This document shows, one piece after another, positions 16,804 through 23,967 of a stretch of DNA of 64,000 bases; the stretch's first letter is position 1; the number at the start of each line of letters is the position of its first letter. Location: assembly GCA_963708325.1 (NCBI GenBank), contig OY970203.1:1116001-1180000 (forward strand), given 5' to 3'. This DNA comes from G963708325 sp963708325. Lineage in GTDB: Bacteria > Actinomycetota > Thermoleophilia > Solirubrobacterales > 70-9. The translations under genes and the position numbers were made by a program. The notes below the pieces were generated by a model. The model saw only the letters and a list, made by a program, of their open reading frames with translations, did no database searches and was not told where the DNA came from.

Positions 16804-18330
16804 CTACAGCGCCGCCAGGACCTCGCGGGCGGCGCGCTTGCCGCTCGAGATCGCCCCGTCCATGTAGCCGATCCAGTGCTCGGCGGTCTCGGTGCCGGCC
16901 CAGTGGATGCGGCCCTCCGGGCGGGCGACCCGACGGCCGTAACTCGTGATCACGCCCGGCGGGCTGAAGCCGCCGTAGCAGCCGCGCGTGTAGCGCTCGA
17001 CGTTCCAGTCGTGCTCGACGTAGCGGCGCGGGTGCGCCGCCGCCGAGCCGAAGTAGGAGACGAGGTTGGCGATCACCGCGGCGCGTCGCTTGGAGCGGGA
17101 GACCCTCCCCCAAACGCGCGCGTCCTCGCCCTCGATGAAGCCGATGATCACGCCCGCGCGGCCGTCGGGCGGGGAGTTGTCGTAGGTGATCTTCACCGGC
17201 GGCGTGTCGGAGACGGCCTGGCCGGTGAGCCCGTCGGCCCGCCAGAACGGGGCGTCGTAGACGATCTGGCACTTGATGTGCGATCCCGAGGGAAAGCGCT
17301 GCATCAGGAAGTCGCGGTCGGGGTCGAGCAGGGGCACGTACTCGATCCGCCCCGCAAGGTGGGGGGCGAGCGTGACGATCGCGTGTCGCCCCCGGACCGA
17401 GAAGCGGTCCCCGTACACGCGCACGCCGCGGCGGTCGGTTGCAATCCGCCGCACCGGGTTGTCGAAGATCAGCCGCCCGGCGCCGATCCGCTCGACCAGG
17501 CCCTTCGACAGCGCCTGCGGCCCGCCCACCAGGCGCCGCTCCTGGGCTCCCTCCTCGACGGCGTCGAGGCGGTCGACGCTGCCCGGGTCGCCCTCGCGAC
17601 CGGCGCTGCCGATCGCGTTGAGGAAGTCGAGCAGGGAGATCTGCGACGGCTCCGCCGCGTAGACGCCCTGCACGACGAGGTCGAGGAACAGCTGGCCGTC
17701 GGGGGTGTGCAGGTTCTGCTTCTTCCAGGTCTCGATCGTCTGGCCGTCCCACTCGCGCGCGTTCGGGGCGTCCCAGGGATGGCCGGGCGGGACCGTGCTG
17801 GCCATCTGGTCGAGCATCGCGATCGCCGCCTCGGCCTCGATGTCCCCGGTCGGGGAGAGCGGGATGCCGCCGAGGGGGCCGGTGGCGAAGTAGAGCGAGC
17901 GCTGGCCGTTTCGGTAGAAGACGTTCTGGCCGTCGTTGTAGGTGGGGAACGTCTTGATCCCCAGCTCCTTGGCGAGATGGAGGACAGCGTCCTGGTGGGG
18001 GCCGACGTAGGCGGCCCCCATCTCGACCACCTCGCCGTGCGGGTGGGTGGGGTCGATCGGCACGTCGAGCGTGCGCCCGCCGACCCGGTTGCGGGCCTCG
18101 ACGACGAGCACGGATCGCCCCGCCTTTTCCAGCTGCCAGGCGGCACTGAGGCCGGCGAGGCCCGCCCCGACGACGATCACGTCGGCGCGACGCCGGCGCC
18201 GCTGCCGGGCCCGGGGCTGACGTGCTTCAGCCGGCCCGGCCAGGCCGGCCGCGCGTCCCAGGTACGCCGCCGCGGCAGCCCCGATCGAGCCCCCGATCAG
18301 CCGCCGGCGAGTGAGCCCCCAATCCGCCAC
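16804..18330 (-). CDS. Flavin-containing amine oxidase, Tat-exported
   Basis: 508 residues from GTG. A twin-arginine signal (TRRRLIGGSIGAAAAAYLG, residues 7-25) precedes the FAD dinucleotide-binding motif VVGAGLAGLSAAWQLE. The C-terminal FAD site HWAGTETAEHWIGYMDGA is the usual amine oxidase ending. A cysteine in YTRGCYGGFSPPG lies where monoamine oxidases bind FAD covalently. It likely oxidises a primary or secondary amine outside the membrane; the substrate is unknown. It stands alone between the lipoprotein gene and tRNA-Val. Confidence 0.9.
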   Translation of the reverse strand: MADWGLTRRRLIGGSIGAAAAAYLGRAAGLAGPAEARQPRARQRRRRRADVIVVGAGLAGLSAAWQLEKAGRSVLVVEARNRVGGRTLDVPIDPTHPHGEVVEMGAAYVGPHQDAVLHLAKELGIKTFPTYNDGQNVFYRNGQRSLYFATGPLGGIPLSPTGDIEAEAAIAMLDQMASTVPPGHPWDAPNAREWDGQTIETWKKQNLHTPDGQLFLDLVVQGVYAAEPSQISLLDFLNAIGSAGREGDPGSVDRLDAVEEGAQERRLVGGPQALSKGLVERIGAGRLIFDNPVRRIATDRRGVRVYGDRFSVRGRHAIVTLAPHLAGRIEYVPLLDPDRDFLMQRFPSGSHIKCQIVYDAPFWRADGLTGQAVSDTPPVKITYDNSPPDGRAGVIIGFIEGEDARVWGRVSRSKRRAAVIANLVSYFGSAAAHPRRYVEHDWNVERYTRGCYGGFSPPGVITSYGRRVARPEGRIHWAGTETAEHWIGYMDGAISSGKRAAREVLAAL

Positions 18331-18420
18331 GGCACGGTTGATAGCGAAGCGAGACCGACCGGTGTCGCAGTCAATTCGACCGCCAGTCGGCCCGACGGCG
18401 ACCGCATATCATCACCCGGA

Positions 18421-18492
18421 GGGCGCGTAGCTCAGTGGGAGAGCGCTCGCTTCACACGCGAGAGGTCGCTGGTTCGAAACCAGCCGCGCCCA
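18421..18492 (+). tRNA. tRNA-Val (anticodon CAC)
   Basis: A complete 72-base cloverleaf. The acceptor stem is GGGCGCG/CGCGCCC with discriminator A. The D arm is GCTC/GAGC, the anticodon stem CTCGC/GCGAG with loop TTCACAC (anticodon CAC), and the T arm GCTGG-TTCGAAA-CCAGC. CCA is not encoded. Its 3' 47 bases recur downstream, so it is the apparent attachment site of past integrations. Confidence 0.97.
18446..18492 (+). repeat. Attachment-site repeat copy 1 (3' part of tRNA-Val)
   Basis: The 47 bases from the anticodon stem to the discriminator of tRNA-Val. They match 19143-19189 with a single mismatch and 20463-20500 in a shorter, degenerate form. Tyrosine integrases often use the anticodon or T-arm half of a tRNA as the crossover site, leaving the intact gene on one side and a 3' fragment on the other. 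Confidence 0.85.
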
Positions 18493-18697
18493 CTCTGAAG
18501 CGCGCCTCGAAGCCGCCGGGCCGTCGGAGTGGTCGTCGGATCGTCCGAGTAGGCAATGCCGAAAGAAGAGCGTCGAGATCGTGCGCAGCGGGTTCGTGCA
18601 TCCGGCACCTGGCGGTCGGCTGGAAGGGCCGTCGAACAGCGTGCGAGAATTCGCGAAGAGATAGCCGATGGCCCATGCGACCAAGCAAGACGGAGCG

Positions 18698-18919
18698 ATG
18701 ACCTACACCGCGGTGCTGACACCGGGTGAGGACGGCTGGATCTGCGCGCAGATCGCCGAGGTGCCGGAGGCGATCAGCCAGGGCAAGACGCTCGAGGAGG
18801 CCAAGGCCAACGTCACCGAGGCGCTCGAACTGGCGCTCGAGTGGAGGCGCGAGGAGGGCGAAGTCCTCCCCGAGCGGGCCGACGTGACCGTGACTTCGGT
18901 CACCGTCTCCGCGTCCTGA
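18698..18919 (+). CDS. hicB: HicB-like antitoxin
   Basis: 73 residues from the ATG at 18698, where an ACGGAG SD is present; an in-frame ATG at 18668 would add ten residues. The sequence MTYTAVLTPGEDGWICAQIAEVPEAISQGKTLEEAKANVTEALEL is a typical HicB partial RNase H-like fold, which binds and neutralises HicA. No C-terminal DNA-binding domain is present, so autoregulation would need the toxin complex or may be absent. It is followed 9 bases later by the toxin gene; the antitoxin-first order is the reverse of most hicAB loci. The pair lies between tRNA-Val and a tRNA fragment. Confidence 0.82.
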   Translation: MTYTAVLTPGEDGWICAQIAEVPEAISQGKTLEEAKANVTEALELALEWRREEGEVLPERADVTVTSVTVSAS

Positions 18920-18928
18920 GCCTGACCC

Positions 18929-19129
18929 GTGAAACGCGCACAGCTCGAGAGCTGGCTGCGCTCCCACGGAGCCGAGCCGGTTCCCGGTCACAGTCGCGGT
19001 GGCCACGAGGCCTGGCGGCACACCGAGACAAGCGCCAAGTCGTTCGTGCCCCGCCACCGCGAAATCGGCGTTGGCGTCGCTCGCGCAATCTGTCGTCAGC
19101 TCGGCATCCCGCCGATCCGCAAGCGCTAG
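18929..19129 (+). CDS. hicA: HicA-like mRNA interferase toxin
   Basis: 66 residues from a GTG start. HicA toxins have a small double-stranded RNA-binding-like fold and cut mRNA. The catalytic His is seen in GGHEAWRH, where GSHxxF is usual, and the C-terminal part KSFVPRHREIGVGVARAICRQLGIP matches the family's V-P-x-H-x-x-x-E-I pattern. It sits 9 bases after hicB, so the genes are co-transcribed. The stop lies 13 bases before the second tRNA-Val fragment. Short length makes the call rest on motif order, but both partners fit. Confidence 0.8.
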   Translation: MKRAQLESWLRSHGAEPVPGHSRGGHEAWRHTETSAKSFVPRHREIGVGVARAICRQLGIPPIRKR

Positions 19130-19142
19130 TGGCCGGCGTCTC

Positions 19143-19189
19143 CTCGCTTCACACGCGAGGGGTCGCTGGTTCGAAACCAGCCGCGCCCA
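19143..19189 (+). repeat. Attachment-site repeat copy 2 (tRNA-Val 3' fragment)
   Basis: 47 bases identical to positions 18446-18492 except one A-to-G change just after the anticodon stem. The sequence upstream is unrelated to a tRNA 5' half, so it is a fragment, not a gene. Together with copy 1 it encloses 650 bases that hold only hicBA. Confidence 0.85.
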
Positions 19190-19213
19190 TGCTCCGACGT
19201 CTCGATCAGCGCG

Positions 19214-19816
19214 TCAGGCGGCCCAGGCGAACTCGGACGCCGAGATCCCCGTCTTCCCTTCGTACTCGATGCCGAAGGCGCTGATCTTGGAGCGCTTCGC
19301 CTCCGCGGCGTTGAACTCGGACGAGGCGGGGTGGAAAACGCCGACGAGGCGGACCGGTTGTCCCGTTTCGACCCCGAAGGGGACGATGTCCTCGATCTCG
19401 AAGTCGATCGCATCCCCGATCTTGACGCTGTGATTCAGCCCCTCCTCTGCCAGCTCGAACGAAGCTCGCTCGACCCCGAGCATCTCGCCGATGAGAGGCC
19501 CAAGAGCCTCCATCGGCCCGCCCTTTTGCCCGCCGAACACGGCGGTCAGCTTCTCCATCTGCTCGTCGCTGGCGCGATCGTCGATGAACATGCCGAGCCG
19601 CCAGTTGCCCTCGGTCATCACCTTGGGGGTGTCGGCAATCGCGGCGACGGCGAGGCCGCCAACGTCCGTGCCCTCGATCTCGCCTTCCTTGATGTTGAAG
19701 ACGAGGGTGACGCGGCAGTAGTCGTACGTGGCACCGTGGTCGAACGACATGTTGCACGGGCACATGAGGTCGCACGAGCAGGTCTCGAAATAGCTTCCCT
19801 TCAGGCTCCAAGGCAC
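19214..19816 (-). CDS. DUF1326 domain protein
   Basis: 200 residues from GTG. The N-terminus has a Cys-rich signature, ETCSCDLMCPCNMSF, characteristic of DUF1326, followed by a beta-rich domain. The clustered cysteines suggest metal binding or redox chemistry. DUF1326 genes elsewhere often sit near DUF2182 membrane proteins, but none is here. It lies in the cassette between tRNA fragments 2 and 3, downstream of a small ABM-like gene on the same strand. Biochemical function is unknown. Confidence 0.82.
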   Translation of the reverse strand: MPWSLKGSYFETCSCDLMCPCNMSFDHGATYDYCRVTLVFNIKEGEIEGTDVGGLAVAAIADTPKVMTEGNWRLGMFIDDRASDEQMEKLTAVFGGQKGGPMEALGPLIGEMLGVERASFELAEEGLNHSVKIGDAIDFEIEDIVPFGVETGQPVRLVGVFHPASSEFNAAEAKRSKISAFGIEYEGKTGISASEFAWAA

Positions 19817-19929
19817 AGCGCACTCCTTCCCCGAGGTTGCCGAACGACTGCAACGATAACGGCACCTCCGAGCAGCGCCATCGCTCGCCGTCGGACGTTC
19901 TGCCCGCTAGGGGTTGGGCCGAGATGAAG

Positions 19930-20238
19930 CTATTCGCGTTCCCTGCGGTGGGCGATCTCGTAGATCTCGACGCTGGCACGGCGCTGGCCAGCTTCGACAG
20001 CGGGCGACATCGCATTGAGCGCCTCATCGCCACGGCGCAGATCCTCCTCGTTCTCGAAGAGGGTGACGCCCAGCCCTCGGGCATTCTCGCGGTCGACGAG
20101 CATCCACACGGCCTTCGCGCCCTCCAAGCCCTCAGGCGGCGAGTCGAAGTTCGAGTCGATCATCTGGCGCGCGCCGTCTATCACCGCGTCCATCTGTGAC
20201 GTGTCTCCGCCCTCGAACCGCGCGATCCTGGCATACAT
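19930..20238 (-). CDS. Small ABM-like (dimeric alpha-beta barrel) protein
   Basis: 102 residues. It begins MYARIARFEGGD and has the beta-alpha-beta pattern with a mid segment KAVWMLVDRENARGLGVTLFENEEDLRRGDEAL, as in antibiotic biosynthesis monooxygenase-like and EthD-like dimeric barrels. No catalytic residue can be named. A strong GGAGGAGG SD precedes the ATG at 20238. It probably forms a transcript with the DUF1326 gene 113 bases downstream. It belongs to the second tRNA-bounded cassette. Confidence 0.75.
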   Translation of the reverse strand: MYARIARFEGGDTSQMDAVIDGARQMIDSNFDSPPEGLEGAKAVWMLVDRENARGLGVTLFENEEDLRRGDEALNAMSPAVEAGQRRASVEIYEIAHRRERE

Positions 20239-20397
20239 CAGCTCCTCCTCCGTTGCGTTCGATAACGCCCGAAAGCTACTCCGCCGGGGATGAATCCGTC
20301 CAGTGTGGCGGCGACGGCCCTGGTCAGGCTGGCCGAGAGCGCGTTCAAGCCGGCGGCGGATCGGGCACCAGCCCGGTTCTGGTGGCCGAATAGCGAC

Positions 20398-20444
20398 TAA
20401 TCCTGAGTAATCCTGCCTAATCCAGGCCGCCCATAGACGCCCAT
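20398..20444. repeat. Five 10-bp-phased direct repeats beside tRNA fragment 3
   Basis: TAATCC begins at 20398, 20408 and 20418, and CGCCCAT at 20428 and 20438, giving five boxes on one helical period. They end 18 bases before the third tRNA-Val fragment. Short phased direct repeats next to an att core are what arm-type integrase or excisionase sites look like. The rest of the 357-base gap 20239-20595 holds only this and the promoter region of the next gene. Confidence 0.55.
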
Positions 20445-20462
20445 CCGTGCCTGGGGCGCCAC

Positions 20463-20500
20463 CGCTTCACACGCGAGAGGTCGTTGGTTCGAACCAGCCG
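20463..20500 (+). repeat. Attachment-site repeat copy 3 (degenerate tRNA-Val fragment)
   Basis: 38 bases matching the tRNA-Val anticodon and T arms with one substitution and one deleted A in the T loop; the acceptor-stem part is lost. It is the outermost and most decayed of the three copies. With copy 2 it encloses 1273 bases carrying the DUF1326 and ABM-like genes. Confidence 0.75.
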
Positions 20501-20595
20501 AGGCGGCTCAGCGTCAGACTCGGGGCAAAGTTCGACTTTTCGGGATGGACCGCGCCCGGCCGGGGGCTTAGCCTTACGGTCGCTGCTGGCCGCGG

Positions 20596-23500
20596 ATGGC
20601 CATAACGCATGGAGGCAGCGATGGACGACGCAAGGACGGCGCTCAGATAGCCACTGTCGAAACAGTCACGATCCTGATCAGCGACCTCGTCGGTTCGACG
20701 AGCCTCGAATCCCATGTCGGCCCGGTACGGGCGGACGAGCTGCGCCGCGAGCACTTCTCGATCCTGCGCGAGGCGATCGCCGAGAGCCCGGGCGCGCAGG
20801 AGGTCAAGAACACGGGCGACGGGATGATGGCCGCCTTCCCCAGCGCCGCCGGGGCAACCGAGTGCGCGGTGAGGATGCAGCAGGGCTTCGAGCAGCGGAA
20901 TCGCGAGGCGGAGGAACAGCTCGTGATCCGGATCGGCATCAGCATGGGCGACGCCACCCACGAGGGCGACGACTACTTCGGCATGCCGTCGATCGAGGCC
21001 GCGCGCCTGTGCGACAAGGCGCCGGGCGGCGGGATCCTGGTACCCGAGCTGGTGAAGATGATGGTCGGAAGGCGGGATGCGGACGCCTTCAAGTCTGTGG
21101 GAGGGCTCGAGCTGAAGGGGATCCCCGAGCCGGTCGAGGCCTACGAGGTCGTGTGGGAGCCGCTCGGCGCCGAGGACCTCCCCCAGATTCCGCTCCCCGG
21201 TCGCCTCACCGGCGTTCCCCCGCTGGGCTACGTCGGGCGCGAGGGCGAGGTCGCCCGAATCGACCAGCTCTGGGAGAGCGCGAAGGCCGGCGGGCGACAG
21301 CTCTGCCTGATCGCCGGCGAGCCCGGGATCGGCAAGACGCGCCTGGCCAGCCATGCCGCGATCGCCCGCCACGGCGAGGGCGCCGCGGTCCTCTACGGCC
21401 GCAGCAAGGAGGAGCTGGCGACTCCCTACGGGCCCTGGATCGAGGCCCTCGCCCATTACGTGGAACATGCGCCCGAGGGCGTGCTCCCGGCTCACATCGA
21501 GCGTCATGGCGGCGAGCTCAATCGCCTCATCCCCGGCCTCGCGTCCCAGTTCCCCGAGGCTCCGCCGCCGCGGGAGACCGATCCCGAGACGGAGCGCTAC
21601 CTGCTCTTCAACGCCGCCGCGGGGCTGCTGCAGCAGGCGGCGGCCGAGCGGCCGGTGGTGCTTCTCCTCGACGACCTGCACTGGGCCGACAAGCCGACCC
21701 TCGCACTGCTCAAGCACGTCGTGGAATCCGGCGACGGCGACGCGCTTCTCATCCTCGGCACCTACCGTGACTCGGAGCTTTCACGGCAGCACCCGCTGAC
21801 CGACCTGCTGGCGGACCTGCGCTCGGAGCGAGGAGTGGAGCGGATCTCGCTCGAGGGCCTCGGTGAGCAGGAGGTGGTGGCGATCATGGAGACCGCCGCC
21901 GGGCACGAGATGGATTCGCTGGGGCGGAACCTGGCGCGCGACATCGCCGCCGAGACCAGCGGGAACCCGTTCTTCGTCACCGAGATGCTGCGCCACCTGA
22001 CCGAGTCCGGCCTTCTCAAGCAGGGACGAGGCGGGCGCTGGGAGCTTCAGGGCGAGCTCGGCGATCTCGGTCTGCCGCAGAGTGTGCGCGAGGTCGTCGG
22101 GCGGCGCGTGGAGCGGCTCGGCGAGCCGGCCAGAAAGGCGCTCGGCGTGGCAGCCGTGATCGGTCGCGACTTCGACGTGGACCTGCTCGCCCAGGTGGTC
22201 GAGCAGGAGGAGGACGAGCTGCTCGACCTGCTGGAGGAATCGGTCGAGGCCTCGGTCCTGATCGAGCAGGCCGATCGGCCCGGGGGCTTCAGCTTCGCCC
22301 ATGCGCTGATCAACCACACGCTCTACGAGGACCTGGGCGCCACGCGTCGCGCCAGGCTGCATCGCCGCGTCGCCGAGGCCCTCGAGAAGCTTTGCGGCGA
22401 CGAGCCCGGCGCGCGAGTGGCGGAGCTGGCCAACCACTGGGCCGCCGCCACCGCCGCCGTCGACGCGTCGAAGGCGCTGGACTACTCGCGTCGCGCCGGC
22501 CAGCGCGCCCTCGAAGAGCTGGCGCCCGACGAGGCGATGCGGTGGTTCCGCCAGGCGCTCGAGCTGCACGGCCATCTGGCCGAGCCCGATCCGGGCACCC
22601 GCTGCGACCTCCTGATCGGCCTCGGAGAGGCCCAGCGTCAGGTCGGCGACCGCGATTTCCGAGAGACCCTGCTCGAGGCCTCGGAGATCGCCCGGGCGCT
22701 GAGCGACGGCGACCGCCTGGCGCAGGCGGCCGTGGCCAACAACCGCGGCTTCATGAGCAGCGCCGGGTTGACCGACGAGGAGGTGATCGCGGCGCTGGAG
22801 GCGGCGCTGGAGCTGACCGGCGAAGGGGACCTCGACCGTCGCGCGACCTTGATCTCGCTGCTGGCCCTGGAGCTGATCTGGGCGGGGGACCTGGAGCGGC
22901 GCAGGCAGCTTGCCAAGGAGGCGGAGCAGCTGGCGCGGAAGTCCGGCAGCGAGCGAACGCTCGCCTGGGTGTTGTGGCGCCGGTTCAACCCGATCGCCGT
23001 CCCCGAGACGCTGTCCCAGCGGGCGGCCGACATGGGGGAGCTGAGGCGGATCGCCGATCAGCTCGGCGATCCCTACCTGCGCTTCTTCGCAGCGCTGTAC
23101 AGCTCCACCCAGGCCTTCGAGACCGGCGACCGCGCCCTCCTCGAAGGCGAGCTGACCCGGCTCAACGAGATCGCCGAGGAGCTGGGACAGCCCGTGCCGC
23201 GATGGTCGGCGCGCTGGATCGCCGCCGTGCAGGCCTTTCTCGCTGGCCACCTGGACGAGGCGGAGATGCATGCCGAGGAGGCGGCGCAGGTGGCGGCCGA
23301 CAGCGGGCAACCCGACGCCCTCACCTTCTACACCGGTCAGCTCGAGATGATCCGCTGGGCCCAGGACCGGCTCGACGAGCTGGAGGAGACGTTCGCCCAG
23401 GGCGTGGAGGACAACCCAGACCTCTCGCCCTATCGAGCGATGCTCGCGGTGATCTACGCCAACACCGGCAAGGGGGACGAGGCCCGCGACCTCCTGGAGG

Positions 23501-23967
23501 GCGTGGCGGCCCGCGGCTTCGAGGACGTGCCGCAGGAGATGCTGTGGCTGACCACGATCGTGCAATGGGCCGAGGTCGCCGCAGCCGTCGGCCACGCCGA
23601 GGCGGCCGCGAAGCTCTACGCGATGCTGGAGCCGTGGGCCGACCAGTTCCCGTGCATGTCGATCGCCACCTGGATGCCCGTCGCCCACTACCTCGGCCTG
23701 CTGGCCACGACGCTCGAGCGCTGGGATGACGCCGAGAGCCATTTCGCCCGCGCCCTGGAGCGGGAGGAGGAGTTCGAGACGCCGGTCTTCGCCGCCTGCA
23801 CGCAACTGGCCTGGGGAGACATGCTGCTGCGGCGCGGCAGGCCCGAGGACGCCGAGCGCGCACAGACGATGGTCGCGCGCGCGCGGGAGGCTGCCCGCGA
23901 GCTCGACATCGGCAGGGTCGAGCGGCTGGCGGCGGAACTGACGGAGAGCCCCGCGGCTAGCGCCTAG
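20596..23967 (+). CDS. Class III nucleotide cyclase-domain / AAA ATPase / TPR protein
   Basis: 1123 residues. A class III cyclase homology domain (about 20-190) keeps metal-binding D30 (ISDLVGST) and D75 (NTGDG), the purine-specifying K71 and transition-state R137. The usual catalytic Asn is replaced by Ile133 (GMPSIEAARL). A STAND/AAA-type ATPase (about 212-480) has Walker A GEPGIGKT at 241-248 and Walker B LLLDD at 356-360. The remaining 600 residues are helical TPR-like repeats. No C-terminal LuxR domain is present. It is probably a cytoplasmic sensor whose cyclase may be weak or regulatory. It converges on a cNMP-binding patatin gene with a four-base overlap of stops. Confidence 0.88.
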   Translation: MAITHGGSDGRRKDGAQIATVETVTILISDLVGSTSLESHVGPVRADELRREHFSILREAIAESPGAQEVKNTGDGMMAAFPSAAGATECAVRMQQGFEQRNREAEEQLVIRIGISMGDATHEGDDYFGMPSIEAARLCDKAPGGGILVPELVKMMVGRRDADAFKSVGGLELKGIPEPVEAYEVVWEPLGAEDLPQIPLPGRLTGVPPLGYVGREGEVARIDQLWESAKAGGRQLCLIAGEPGIGKTRLASHAAIARHGEGAAVLYGRSKEELATPYGPWIEALAHYVEHAPEGVLPAHIERHGGELNRLIPGLASQFPEAPPPRETDPETERYLLFNAAAGLLQQAAAERPVVLLLDDLHWADKPTLALLKHVVESGDGDALLILGTYRDSELSRQHPLTDLLADLRSERGVERISLEGLGEQEVVAIMETAAGHEMDSLGRNLARDIAAETSGNPFFVTEMLRHLTESGLLKQGRGGRWELQGELGDLGLPQSVREVVGRRVERLGEPARKALGVAAVIGRDFDVDLLAQVVEQEEDELLDLLEESVEASVLIEQADRPGGFSFAHALINHTLYEDLGATRRARLHRRVAEALEKLCGDEPGARVAELANHWAAATAAVDASKALDYSRRAGQRALEELAPDEAMRWFRQALELHGHLAEPDPGTRCDLLIGLGEAQRQVGDRDFRETLLEASEIARALSDGDRLAQAAVANNRGFMSSAGLTDEEVIAALEAALELTGEGDLDRRATLISLLALELIWAGDLERRRQLAKEAEQLARKSGSERTLAWVLWRRFNPIAVPETLSQRAADMGELRRIADQLGDPYLRFFAALYSSTQAFETGDRALLEGELTRLNEIAEELGQPVPRWSARWIAAVQAFLAGHLDEAEMHAEEAAQVAADSGQPDALTFYTGQLEMIRWAQDRLDELEETFAQGVEDNPDLSPYRAMLAVIYANTGKGDEARDLLEGVAARGFEDVPQEMLWLTTIVQWAEVAAAVGHAEAAAKLYAMLEPWADQFPCMSIATWMPVAHYLGLLATTLERWDDAESHFARALEREEEFETPVFAACTQLAWGDMLLRRGRPEDAERAQTMVARAREAARELDIGRVERLAAELTESPAASA

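Noticed and set aside
19143..19189. A second tRNA-Val gene
   Set aside because: Only the anticodon, T and acceptor 3' parts are present; no D arm or 5' acceptor strand lies upstream.
20463..20500. A third tRNA-Val gene
   Set aside because: Truncated, with a deletion in the T loop and no acceptor stem; kept as a repeat only.
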